From Halomicrobium urmianum (GTDB lineage Archaea; Halobacteriota; Halobacteria; Halobacteriales; Haloarculaceae), in the NCBI RefSeq assembly GCF_020217425.1, contig NZ_CP084090.1, forward strand, positions 1,488,001-1,552,000: DNA of 64,000 nucleotides. The letters are read 5' to 3'. Shown in pieces: positions 25,901-33,630 of the stretch; positions within the stretch are counted from its first letter, which is position 1, and the number at the start of each line of letters is the position of its first letter. The translations under genes and the position numbers were made by a program. Under the pieces are notes generated by a model, which saw nothing but the letters and a program-made list of their open reading frames with translations, was not told where the DNA came from and made no database searches.

Positions 25901-27738
25901 GCGAGCAGCGCTGGACGCGGACCATCTGCCAGCCCGTGGTCGAGGACGGCGAGGTCGTTCAGCTGATCGGATCGGCTCAGGACGTCACCGACCAGAAGGA
26001 GCGCGAGCGGACGCTCCGATCGCTCCACGAGACCGCCCGCGACCTGCTGGCGACCGAGAGCGACGCCGAGGTGGCCGAACTGGCCGTCGAGACGGCCCGG
26101 TCCGTGCTGGACGTCGCGAGCGTGTGCGCCTACCTCGTCGACGAGGGGAGCAACCGGCTGGTCCCCGCAGCGGCCACCGGGGCGTTCGGAGACGACGGCG
26201 GGCCGCCCCCGGTCGACGTCGGCGCCGACGACGCCGTCTGGGAGTGCTTCGCGACCGGATCACCCATGGTCGTCGACGCCAGTGACGACGAGGGCCGGTC
26301 GGTGGCGCTGGGCGACGGCACCGACGGCGGCCTGCTGGTACCGATCGGCGAGCACGGCGTGTTCGTCGTCGCCGCGGGCGCCGACCGGATCGACGACGAG
26401 GTCCGCCGGCTGGCCGGTACGCTCGTGGCGACGACCGAGGCCGCGCTGGACCGCCTCGCCAGCGAGGCGGAACTGCGCGCTCGCGACGAGGAACTGGCGG
26501 CGCGAAACGAGCGGCTCCGCCGACAGATGGGGATCACCGACATCATCAGGCGGGTCGACCAGTCCCTGATCGCCGCCGAGAGCCGCGAGGACGTCGAGCG
26601 GACCGTCTGCGAGCGGCTGGTCGAGTCCGACGACGTCGCCTTCGCCTGGATCGGCCGGCCCGACGAGGGCGAACAGCGGCTCGTCCCGCAGGCCTGGGCG
26701 GGCGACGGCGAGGCCTACCTCGACGACCGCTCGCTGTCGTTCGGATCGGCCGAGCCGGCGTCCGTCGCCGCCCGGACGGGGGAGACGACGGTCGTCTCGA
26801 ACGTCGTCGACCGGCTCCAGTCCGAGGACTGGCGCCAGGGAGCGGTCTCGAACGGCTTCCACTCCGTCGTCGCCGTCCCGCTGTCCGTCGACGAGTACTC
26901 CCACGGCGTCCTGGCGGTGTACGCCGGCGAACCGGACGCCTTCGGCGACCTGGAGCGGACCGTGTTCGCCGAGCTCGGACGGACCATCGCCAACGCCGTC
27001 GACGCCGTGATGACGCGGACGGCGCTGCACGCCGACACGCTGGTCGAGCTGACCCTGGAACTGGACGACGCCGACGAGTTCCTCTCGCGGGTCGCCCGCG
27101 AGGCCGACTGCGAGGCGACGTACGAGGGCATCGCCACGCACTCGGCCGACGAGACGCGGCTGTTCTTCGCGACGACCGGCGCGACCGGCGACGCCGTCGC
27201 CGCTGTTCTCGCGGACAGCTACGCCGTCGACGCGTTCCGCCTGATCGACGAGAGCTGCGAGGACGACGAGGACGGCGAGCGGCGGTGTCTGTTCGAAGCG
27301 ACCGTCACCGGCCCCGTACTGGCGTCGACGCTGGTGCGCCGCGGCGTCCGCCCGCGGTCGATCCGGGCCACGCCCGGGGGAACCGAGGCGGTCGTGGACG
27401 CGTCGGCCGCGACCGACGTCCGCGAGTTCGTCGAGGCGCTGGCCGAGACCTACCCCTCCGTCGAACTCGTCAAGCGCCAGACCGTCGAGCGGGACATGGC
27501 GACGCGCCAGGAGCTGGTCTCCTCGCTGCTCGACGGCCTGACCGACCGGCAGCGCGAGGTGCTCCGGACCGCCTACTACGCCGGCTTCTTCGACTGGCCG
27601 CGCACGTCCACCGGCGAGGACGTCGCCGAGATGCTCGACGTGACCCAGCCGACGGTCAACCGCCACCTGCGGCTCGGCCAGCAGCGCCTGCTGGCCCAGC
27701 TGTTCGACGAGGAGACGGGCGGCGTGGTGGCGGCGTAG
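22972..27738 (+). CDS. Giant multi-PAS/GAF Bat-type sensor-regulator with HTH_10
   Basis: 1588 residues, start at MSTRRLVRADRRRW. One N-terminal hydrophobic segment (VAVVVAAAATALAWTLL) and a HAMP-like linker (about 60-105) are followed by seven consecutive PAS domains starting near residues 133, 261, 385, 513, 640, 761 and 888, each closed by a DVT(E/D)RK-type linker. Two GAF domains start near 1017 and 1187, a bacterioopsin-activator domain near 1358, and an HTH_10 domain ends the protein (LTDRQREVLRTAYYAGFF, TQPTVNRHLRLGQQRL). No kinase domain is present. A membrane anchor and a DNA-binding end in one chain is unusual. Divergent from the HalOD1 unit. Confidence 0.85.
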   Translation: MSTRRLVRADRRRWSVAGQSLAPGVAVVVAAAATALAWTLLDGGSPAGPWLVGLPGLAAGDDAPIEDLTAKVRRLAAGECDVEFPTERDDALGGLADALADLAASIEARERDAGAAERSTGDDAADWEAASTTERQLEAIVQNTESAIYIKDADGVYRFVNEATADFLGLDRESIVGRDDEELFDAETAADAHADDEHVMETGESISREATRPIDGGEHVFLDNKYPYRDEDGEVIGVMGVSRDVTDRKRAERELRETKDRLERFIERAPVGVTALEADGTVTLWNDAMERIFGWSAGEVVGNQYPAVPEGKRDQFESLRNRTWSGESLSQVEVRRRTRSGQTIDVSVSTAPIYGDGGEVSEVVSFVEDVTERKERERELRETKRRLELVLEGTNTGLWEWRLETDEVIWNETMARLVGMEPGEFEGTLEAFTERVHPDDRERLRSELTAAIEADDVLNSEFRLFHESGDVIWVSVRGRVLSDDGDDRRMVGINNDVTERKAAERELREREEELREYRDYTEDILDAIDDVFYVTDEDGEVLRWNESLVETTGYSDAEIEGMHATEFFREEDRREARAGIDAALRAGKSRGQRPFVTSDGGEIPHEFVATGLTDPDGNPVVVGIGRDVTERIETERELSRLISNVPGCVYRVANDSEWSIEFVSEGVREIAGYDPETIESGEVNWIEDVELDGPDWTEIHEAAEAGEAYDLTYSIETADGEVRWIRDQGRAARGPDGTVEAVEGVVLDVTERIEYERELERTRDLLQHAQRIGGIGGWEIDLRSDPNELFWTDEVYRIHGLEPDADVDLEDGIDYYHPDDRERIREAVRRAIEEGEPYDVEARLITADGEQRWVRSIGEPAREDGGDAMIRGSIQEITRRKEREQELERSRHLLQQAQRLSAFAAWSVDLTGDGPHYFEWSEEMFELFELPDKGMTIEDVVERYHPEDREGMARAYRRAVEDGEGWDRVDRTRPPSGEQRWTRTICQPVVEDGEVVQLIGSAQDVTDQKERERTLRSLHETARDLLATESDAEVAELAVETARSVLDVASVCAYLVDEGSNRLVPAAATGAFGDDGGPPPVDVGADDAVWECFATGSPMVVDASDDEGRSVALGDGTDGGLLVPIGEHGVFVVAAGADRIDDEVRRLAGTLVATTEAALDRLASEAELRARDEELAARNERLRRQMGITDIIRRVDQSLIAAESREDVERTVCERLVESDDVAFAWIGRPDEGEQRLVPQAWAGDGEAYLDDRSLSFGSAEPASVAARTGETTVVSNVVDRLQSEDWRQGAVSNGFHSVVAVPLSVDEYSHGVLAVYAGEPDAFGDLERTVFAELGRTIANAVDAVMTRTALHADTLVELTLELDDADEFLSRVAREADCEATYEGIATHSADETRLFFATTGATGDAVAAVLADSYAVDAFRLIDESCEDDEDGERRCLFEATVTGPVLASTLVRRGVRPRSIRATPGGTEAVVDASAATDVREFVEALAETYPSVELVKRQTVERDMATRQELVSSLLDGLTDRQREVLRTAYYAGFFDWPRTSTGEDVAEMLDVTQPTVNRHLRLGQQRLLAQLFDEETGGVVAA

Positions 27739-27785
27739 TCCGGCACAGCCGCCCAATCCGGCAGGTGCTGGCGGAACCGCCGGGC

Positions 27786-28565
27786 TCACAGCGGATTCGC
27801 GTCGGCGCTGACTGACTCGTACCGCTCGCGGGCCCACTCGGTGACCGGGTGGTCGGAGCGCGCGTGGACGACGGCGATCGGGCGCATCCCGTCGTCGTAC
27901 GCCCCGAGGTAGGCCTCGCCGTCCAGGAGCGCGACGCCGTACGCCGGGACCGAGTCTGTCGACAGCAGCGTGACGTCGGCCTCGGACCGGAGGCGGTCGA
28001 GCGCTTCGGCGTGGTCCCGGCCGAGCGTCTCGGCGGCGGTCGGGGCGACTACTAGGTCCACGGAGAGGCTATCGAGGTGGTCCAGGACCGCCCTGAGGTA
28101 CACCGGATGCACCACGGGAACGAACCCGCGGGCGCGGTCGGCGGCGGCAAGTTTCTCGCGGACGCGGGCGACCGGCGCGTGGGGTCGATCGTCGGTCGCC
28201 ACCTCGACCGACAGCACGTCCACGTCCGCCGGTTCGATCGGGGGATCGGCCGGGAACTGCCTGAGGAAGGTCCCGACCCCGGTCGCCCCCGCGAGGGCGT
28301 CCGTGGCTTCCGCCATCGCGGCCCGCGCGCGCTCCCCGGCGGCCGTAAGCGCGTACTCGTCGGCCGCAGGGTCGCGCTCGATCAGTCCCCGCTCCTCGAG
28401 GGCCGCGATGTTCCGGTGGAGCGTGGTCCGGGGGACGTCGGCGGCCTCGCGGAGCGCCGCCCGCGAGCGCGGGCCATCCGCGAGCGCGTCGAGGGCGCAC
28501 ACCCGGACCGGCGTGCCGGCGAGGAAGGCCACCGCGTCGAGGCCGCGGGTCGCGTCGGGGTCCAT
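27786..28565 (-). CDS. Winged-helix transcriptional regulator
   Basis: 259 residues from MDPDATRGLDAVAFLAG. The N-terminal winged helix (VRVCALDALADGPRSRAALREAADVPRTTLHRNIAALEERGLIERD, split over residues about 18-65) is ArsR/MarR-like. The C-terminal domain (FVPVVHPVYLRAVLDHLDSL.., VAPTAAETL.., GVALLDGEAYLGAYDDG) resembles the FilR1/DUF1724-type ligand or effector domain common in archaeal regulators. Divergent from the HAD phosphatase gene, with promoters in the 170-bp gap. Target unknown. Confidence 0.8.
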   Translation of the reverse strand: MDPDATRGLDAVAFLAGTPVRVCALDALADGPRSRAALREAADVPRTTLHRNIAALEERGLIERDPAADEYALTAAGERARAAMAEATDALAGATGVGTFLRQFPADPPIEPADVDVLSVEVATDDRPHAPVARVREKLAAADRARGFVPVVHPVYLRAVLDHLDSLSVDLVVAPTAAETLGRDHAEALDRLRSEADVTLLSTDSVPAYGVALLDGEAYLGAYDDGMRPIAVVHARSDHPVTEWARERYESVSADANPL

Positions 28566-28735
28566 GCCGGCCACGCGGAGCGGCACGACATAAAACGTCG
28601 CGGACCGGAATCCGTCGTTGAGGGAGAGTCCCTGCCCACACCGTGACCGCGACCACGGCGTGCACGTTCCCGGGGCATGTGCGCGGGAACGGCGCGGACA
28701 CGTCCACCGCGCAGTCACGCTCATGGGACAACCTG

Positions 28736-29431
28736 ATGGTCGACGCCGTCGCAGGAGCGGACGTGTACGAGGCAGTGGTGTTCGACAACGACGGCGTGCT
28801 GGTGGAACCGCCCAGTCGGGAAGCGCTCGTGTCGGCGACGCGGTCGGCGCTCGAAGACGTCGGACTCGACGCCGATCCGCGGGCGGTCTGCCGGGACCTG
28901 TCCGAGGGGGACGTCGAGTCGCTCGCGGGCCGCTGTCGCCGCGAGGCCGTCGAGTTCGCCTCGTTCTGCCAGCGCGCCGCGTCGGCCGCCTTCGAGGCCC
29001 AGCGGCGGGAACTGGAACGGGGCCGGCGCGCCGTCTACGACGACGTGGCCGCGCTGCGCGAGTTCGACGCCTCGCTGGGCCTCGTCAGCGACAACCACCC
29101 GCAGTTCGTCGACTACCTGCTGCGCCGGGCGGGGCTGGACGACCTGTTCGAGACGGTCCGCTGCCGGTCGATGACGCCGCGGGCGCTCGAGCGCTGCAAG
29201 CCCGACCCGCGCAACGTCAGGGCGGCGCTTTCGGACCTCGGGACCGAGGACGCGCTCCTCGTCGGCGACAGGACGGCGGACGTCGTGGCGGCCGAGCGGG
29301 CCGGCATCGACAGCGCGCTGATCGAGCGCCCGGACGCCGGCGACGGCACCGTCGGCTCGGTGCCGGACGCCGACGTCGATCCCGACTACCGGGTCCAGAG
29401 CATCGCGGAGTTGCGGGCCGTGATCGGGTAG
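28736..29431 (+). CDS. HAD-superfamily phosphatase
   Basis: 231 residues, start chosen at MVDAVAGADVYEAVVFDNDG; an upstream in-frame ATG would add 31 residues of unlikely sequence. HAD motif I is VVFDNDGVLVEPP, motif II LVSDN, motif III around RCKPDPRN, and motif IV LLVGDRTADVVAAERAG. A helical cap lies between I and II. The FDND rather than FDxD signature still provides the nucleophile aspartate. Likely a phosphoglycolate-type small-molecule phosphatase; substrate unknown. It abuts the MATE gene tail to tail with one base between. Confidence 0.85.
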   Translation: MVDAVAGADVYEAVVFDNDGVLVEPPSREALVSATRSALEDVGLDADPRAVCRDLSEGDVESLAGRCRREAVEFASFCQRAASAAFEAQRRELERGRRAVYDDVAALREFDASLGLVSDNHPQFVDYLLRRAGLDDLFETVRCRSMTPRALERCKPDPRNVRAALSDLGTEDALLVGDRTADVVAAERAGIDSALIERPDAGDGTVGSVPDADVDPDYRVQSIAELRAVIG

Positions 29432-29432
29432 C

Positions 29433-30905
29433 CTAGTCGGCGGCCGTCGCGGGGGCCGCATCCTCCTCGTCCTCGATGACGTTGTCCGTCCAGGAGCCCC
29501 GGAAGAACCACGCGAGCACGATCAGGGCGCTGCCGACGTGCATGCCGGCGATGCCGATCCACGCGCCCGTCGTGCCCATGTCGAAGGTCGTCACGAGGAC
29601 GTAGGCGGGGACGACCTGCAGGCCCCACACGGAGGCGACGGACATGAGCATCGCCGCGCGGGTGCTGCCGGCACCGTTGAAACACCCCTTCACGACGTGG
29701 AACACGCCCATCATCGCGAAGGTGGGGGCGACGATGTACATGTACTCGGCCCCGATGTCGACGACGCGGTCGGCGCCCTCACCGACGATGAAGACGCCGA
29801 CGATCTCACGCGCCCAGACGACGCCGGCCGCGCTGACGGCGACGTAGGCGGTGACGAGCATCCCGACGGCCATGTAGACGACCCGCCTGGCCCGCTCCTG
29901 GCGGTCGGCGCCGAGGTTCTGCCCGACCGCGGTCTCGACGCCCATCCCCAGCCCGACGGCCGGGAGGAAGACGAAGGAGGTGAGCCGCGCGGTGATGCCG
30001 AAGGCGGCGACGGCGGTCGATCCCACGAGGGCGACGACGGCCGTCATCGCGGTGTACGAGAGGGCCCCTGAGCTCTGCTCGATGCTCGCGGGGTAGCCGA
30101 CCGAGAGGATCTTCTTCACCGTCGCCGCGTCGAGGACGAGGTCGGAGAGGGACAGCGAGAGCCCGAGGCGGCCGGTGAACAACAGGGCGACGCCGGGGAC
30201 GGTCGCGAGCGCGCGCGAGAGGATGGTGGCGATGGCGGCGCCGCGCACGCCGTAGCCGGTGAAGCCGGTCGCGGAAAGCAGCGTCGCCTCCAGCCCCTCA
30301 AGGCCGAGCATCGCGAACAGCGGGTTGTCGCGGAAGCCCATGATGAACACGGGGTCGACGACGACGTTGACGGCCACGCTGACCGCCATCAGGTACATCG
30401 GCGTCTTCGTGTCGCCCCAGCCGCGCAGCAGCGACTGGAAGACGAAGAAACCGAACATGAACCAGACGCCGGTGAAGATGACGCGCATGTAGTCGACGGA
30501 GTAGTCGAAGACGGTCGTCCCGGGTTCGGCCCCGATGAGGCGGAGGAACGTCGGCGCCATGACGTAGCCGACGGCCCCCAGCGCAAGCGAGAACAGCGAG
30601 ACGAACGCCAGCGTCTGGCCGGCCACCTCCTCGACGCGCTCGAAGTTCTCCGCGCCCTTGTGCTGGGCGACGAGGACGCTGCCGGCCAGCGTCAGCCCGC
30701 CGCCGAGGCTGATCAGCACGAACACCGGCGGCCAGGAGAAGGACAGCGCCGAGACGGCGTCCTGTCCCAGTCGGCCGACCCAGAAGGTGTCCACCAGGTT
30801 GTACAGCACCTGCAGCAGCTGTGTGAATACGATGGGCGCCGACAGCGCCAGAAGCGGTCGCAGCAGCGATCCCTCGGTGAGGTCCCGGTCGGCAGTCGCC
30901 GGCAC
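29433..30905 (-). CDS. MATE-family multidrug/sodium exporter
   Basis: 490 residues from a GTG 3 bp after the TetR stop codon. Twelve hydrophobic segments are arranged as two MATE repeats (LLALSAPIVFTQLLQVLYNLVDTFWVGRLG at the start; GYPASIEQSSGALSYTAM in the second half). The family exports cationic compounds in exchange for Na+ or H+. Its operon partner is the TetR regulator just upstream, so expression is probably derepressed by a ligand of TetR. A second, similar MATE is encoded at 60995. Confidence 0.93.
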   Translation of the reverse strand: MPATADRDLTEGSLLRPLLALSAPIVFTQLLQVLYNLVDTFWVGRLGQDAVSALSFSWPPVFVLISLGGGLTLAGSVLVAQHKGAENFERVEEVAGQTLAFVSLFSLALGAVGYVMAPTFLRLIGAEPGTTVFDYSVDYMRVIFTGVWFMFGFFVFQSLLRGWGDTKTPMYLMAVSVAVNVVVDPVFIMGFRDNPLFAMLGLEGLEATLLSATGFTGYGVRGAAIATILSRALATVPGVALLFTGRLGLSLSLSDLVLDAATVKKILSVGYPASIEQSSGALSYTAMTAVVALVGSTAVAAFGITARLTSFVFLPAVGLGMGVETAVGQNLGADRQERARRVVYMAVGMLVTAYVAVSAAGVVWAREIVGVFIVGEGADRVVDIGAEYMYIVAPTFAMMGVFHVVKGCFNGAGSTRAAMLMSVASVWGLQVVPAYVLVTTFDMGTTGAWIGIAGMHVGSALIVLAWFFRGSWTDNVIEDEEDAAPATAAD

Positions 30906-30908
30906 GGG

Positions 30909-31505
30909 TCAGTCCTCCAGGTCGACGCCCTCGGCCAGCAGGTCGCGCACGAGCAACCGCTCGATGCCGGCCAGCGCGTCCTCCGTCGGGGCGGCCTCGC
31001 CCAGGATCACGTCGTGCGACTGCGCGCCCTCGATGGCCGACCGGAACGTCGCGGCGAACGCCTCCGGGTCGACCTCGCGGAACCGTCCCCGCTCGATCCC
31101 CTCGCGGACGACGTCGGCGATCTCCTCGCGGATGGCCGCGTCGTTGCGAACCAGCTGCTCGCGAATCGACTCGTTGTACGGCGCCTGGGCCCGCAGCTCC
31201 AGCAGGACGGTGTGGAGGTCCGACGCCGCGTCGTCCTCCCTCGTCACGACCAGCTCGGCGATCCACAGTAGCCGCTGGGCGGGGTCCATCTCCGGACAGT
31301 CCTCGATGTCCGCGATGAACGCCTCCAGCAGGTGCTCCAGAAAGGAGACGAGCAAGTCCTCCTTCGATTCGAAGTGGTAGTGCAACAGCGACTTGCTCTT
31401 CTCGAACTCGTCGGCGATCGACTGCATCGTCAGGTCCGCGTAGCCGCGCTCGCACAGCGCCGCGAACGTGGCGTCCATGATCTGCTCTCGCGTGTCCCCC
31501 GCCAT
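30909..31505 (-). CDS. TetR-family repressor
   Basis: 198 residues from MAGDTREQIMDATFAALCERG. The TetR HTH is clear: YADLTMQSIADEFEKSKSLLHYHFESKEDLL. The C-terminal ligand-binding part is helical. It is co-transcribed with the MATE exporter 3 bp downstream. A TATA element and a perfect inverted repeat lie between the promoter and its start, fitting autorepression of the operon. Confidence 0.93.
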   Translation of the reverse strand: MAGDTREQIMDATFAALCERGYADLTMQSIADEFEKSKSLLHYHFESKEDLLVSFLEHLLEAFIADIEDCPEMDPAQRLLWIAELVVTREDDAASDLHTVLLELRAQAPYNESIREQLVRNDAAIREEIADVVREGIERGRFREVDPEAFAATFRSAIEGAQSHDVILGEAAPTEDALAGIERLLVRDLLAEGVDLED

Positions 31506-31508
31506 CGT

Positions 31509-31537
31509 ACTGGCTGGACGGCCAGTCAATATATAAG
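31509..31537 (-). promoter_or_regulatory. TATA box and operator of the tetR-MATE operon
   Basis: On the minus strand a TATA-like CCTTATATATTG (about 31527-31538) is followed by ACTGGC-N6-GCCAGT (31509-31526), a perfect 6-bp inverted repeat ending 3 bp before the tetR ATG. With initiation about 25 bp after the TATA, the repeat covers the transcription start and the message would be nearly leaderless. Binding there would block initiation. Confidence 0.65.
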
Positions 31538-31708
31538 GGCGTGGGTTCGCTCCCACCACGCGACGGCCCGCGGTGCGAGCGTCCGGGGCAAGGCTAAAGG
31601 GGAAGTACCGGGGATGTAGATGGAACACGGACGATGACGGGGAACGACGGCGAGTCGAGCGAGCGGCCGCGGCCCGACGGCGACCGCCGCTCGCTGTAGG
31701 GCAGGGGA

Positions 31709-33486
31709 GTGCGTGCGGCGCTGCCGGGACCGATCAGGCGCAGCTACGCCGCGAAGTTCGCCCTCGCCATCGTACTCGTCGTCCTGCTGATCGTCGGCGT
31801 GGGGACGCTCAGCTACGTCCAGATCCAGGGGATCATCGAGGAGGACGCGGAGAACTCGCTGCGATCGACCGCCACTGTGCAGGCCGACTCGGTCAGCGAG
31901 TGGATCGCCGGGATGCAGTCGCAGGCCGGCGGGATAGCGGCCGCCGACGTGTACGCGACGGACGATCGCGTGCGGATCGGACGGCACCTCCGCGACTCGC
32001 TCCGGTGGACCAGTTCGGACGTCGCCGCCGTCCACTACGTGGACCCCGAGAGCGACGAGGTCGTCGCGAGCACGGGGAGGGACTACGTCGGTCGTCAGGT
32101 CACGTCGGTGGCGCCGGCCTGGCAAGAGCCCATCGCGGAGGCGGTCGGCGACGGCAACGAGAGCATCGGGATGTCCGACAGCGCCTACGAGCGGAACGGA
32201 CGCCTGTTGATGGCGTTCGCGCGTGAGAGCCGGGTCGGCGGCGGCGTCGTGGTCGTCGTCGGCGACGCCAGGCAGGACTTCGAGCAGCTCCACGAGTCCC
32301 AGCCGGTCGTGACGACGCGCCTGCTGAACGCCCGGGGTCACGACGTGTTCTCGTCGCGAGGGATCCGGTCGAGCAGCCTCGCCGGGACCGAGGCCTTCGA
32401 GTCGGCGCAGGCCGGTGACACCGCCATCCACGAGCGCGACGACGACGTCGTCGCCGTCGCCCCGGTCGAGAGCACGAACTGGGTCGTCGTCACCGCGGCG
32501 CCGAAGTCCCGCCTCTACCAGGCCAGCGAGACCGTCGGCCGGAACGTCGCCGTGCTCATCACCTCCGGGGTGGCCATCCTCGGCGTGGTCGGGTTCGGGC
32601 TCGGGCTGGGGACCGTCCGGTCGCTGCGGCGCCTGCGGGAGCGCACCCGGGAGATGGAGGACGGGAACCTCGACGTCGACCTCTCGACGACCCGCGAGGA
32701 CGAGCTGGGTCGGCTGTTCGTGGCCTTCGGGCACATGCGTGACGCGCTGCGGGATCAGGTCCGCGAGGCCGAGGCGGCGCGGGAGCGCGCGGAGGCCTCC
32801 CGCCGGGAGCTGGCCCGGCAGAACGAGCGCCTCGACCAGTTCGCGAGCACCGTCAGCCACGACCTCCGGAACCCGCTGAACGTGGCCGACGGCCAGCGGG
32901 AACTGCTCGCGACCAAGATCGAGAGCGCCGAGTCGGTCGCCGCCGGGCAGGTCCGGTCCCACCTCGATAAGATCGGCGACGCTCACGGGCGCATGGCGGC
33001 GATCATCGACGACGTCCTCGCGCTGGCCCGGGAGGGCGCGTCCGTCGACGACACCGAGATCGTCGACCTCGAGTCGGTGGCGAACGACGCCTGGGAGAAC
33101 GTCGAGGCCGACGAGGCCTGGCTCTGGACGAACGACACCCGGCGGATCGAGGCCGACCGGGCGCGCCTGCTCCGGGCCTTCGAGAACCTGATTCGCAACG
33201 CCGTGGAACACGCCGGCCCGGACGTGACCGTCGAGGTCGGCACCACCGACGACGGCTTCTACATCGCCGACGACGGCCCCGGGATCCCGCCGGCGGAGGT
33301 CGCGGACGTCTTCGAGTACGGCCACACCACGGAGGAGGACGGCACCGGGTTCGGGCTGGCCATCGTCGAGACAGTCGTCACGGCTGGGAGATCGACGTCG
33401 ACGAGTCCCACGACGGGGCGAGGTTCGTCGTCAGCGGCGTCGGCGCGGCCGAGGAGGCCGCTGCCGGCGTCGCCGAGGGCGAGTAG
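31709..33486 (+). CDS. Sensor histidine kinase, C-terminus frameshifted
   Basis: GTG start; TM1 (FALAIVLVVLLIVGVGTLSYV), an extracellular dCache-like sensor, TM2 (VAVLITSGVAILGVVGFGLGL), HAMP, HisKA with H-box STVSHDLRNPLN, and HATPase_c with N-box ENLIRNAVEHA, DDGPGIPP and GTGFGLAI. Just after AIVETVVT the frame shifts near 33381: the sequence in frame +1 below reads GWEIDVDESHDGARFVVSGV and stops at 33486, as in normal kinases, while the unshifted frame runs as Arg/Ser-rich nonsense to 33604. A one-base loss, or a 7-bp deletion between ACGGC repeats (the family usually has HGW here), would explain it. No partner regulator is adjacent. Confidence 0.8.
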
Positions 33487-33630
33487 GACGCCGACGGCGT
33501 CCCGCTCGCGGGGTCGGCGGCCCACCGCCGCGACGCGGAGACGACGGGACGGCAGACGCTCACACCGCATCTCACGGACGATAACCCGACCACCAACGTT
33601 TTAATGCGATACGACAGATCCACAGTGAAA

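Noticed and set aside
26260-27837. 525-codon minus-strand frame opposite the giant sensor
   Set aside because: It is antisense to the GAF and HTH_10 regions, which have strong motif support.
33487-33604. C-terminal Arg/Ser-rich tail of the histidine kinase
   Set aside because: It arises only after the frameshift near 33381. The alternative frame gives the normal kinase ending and stops at 33486.
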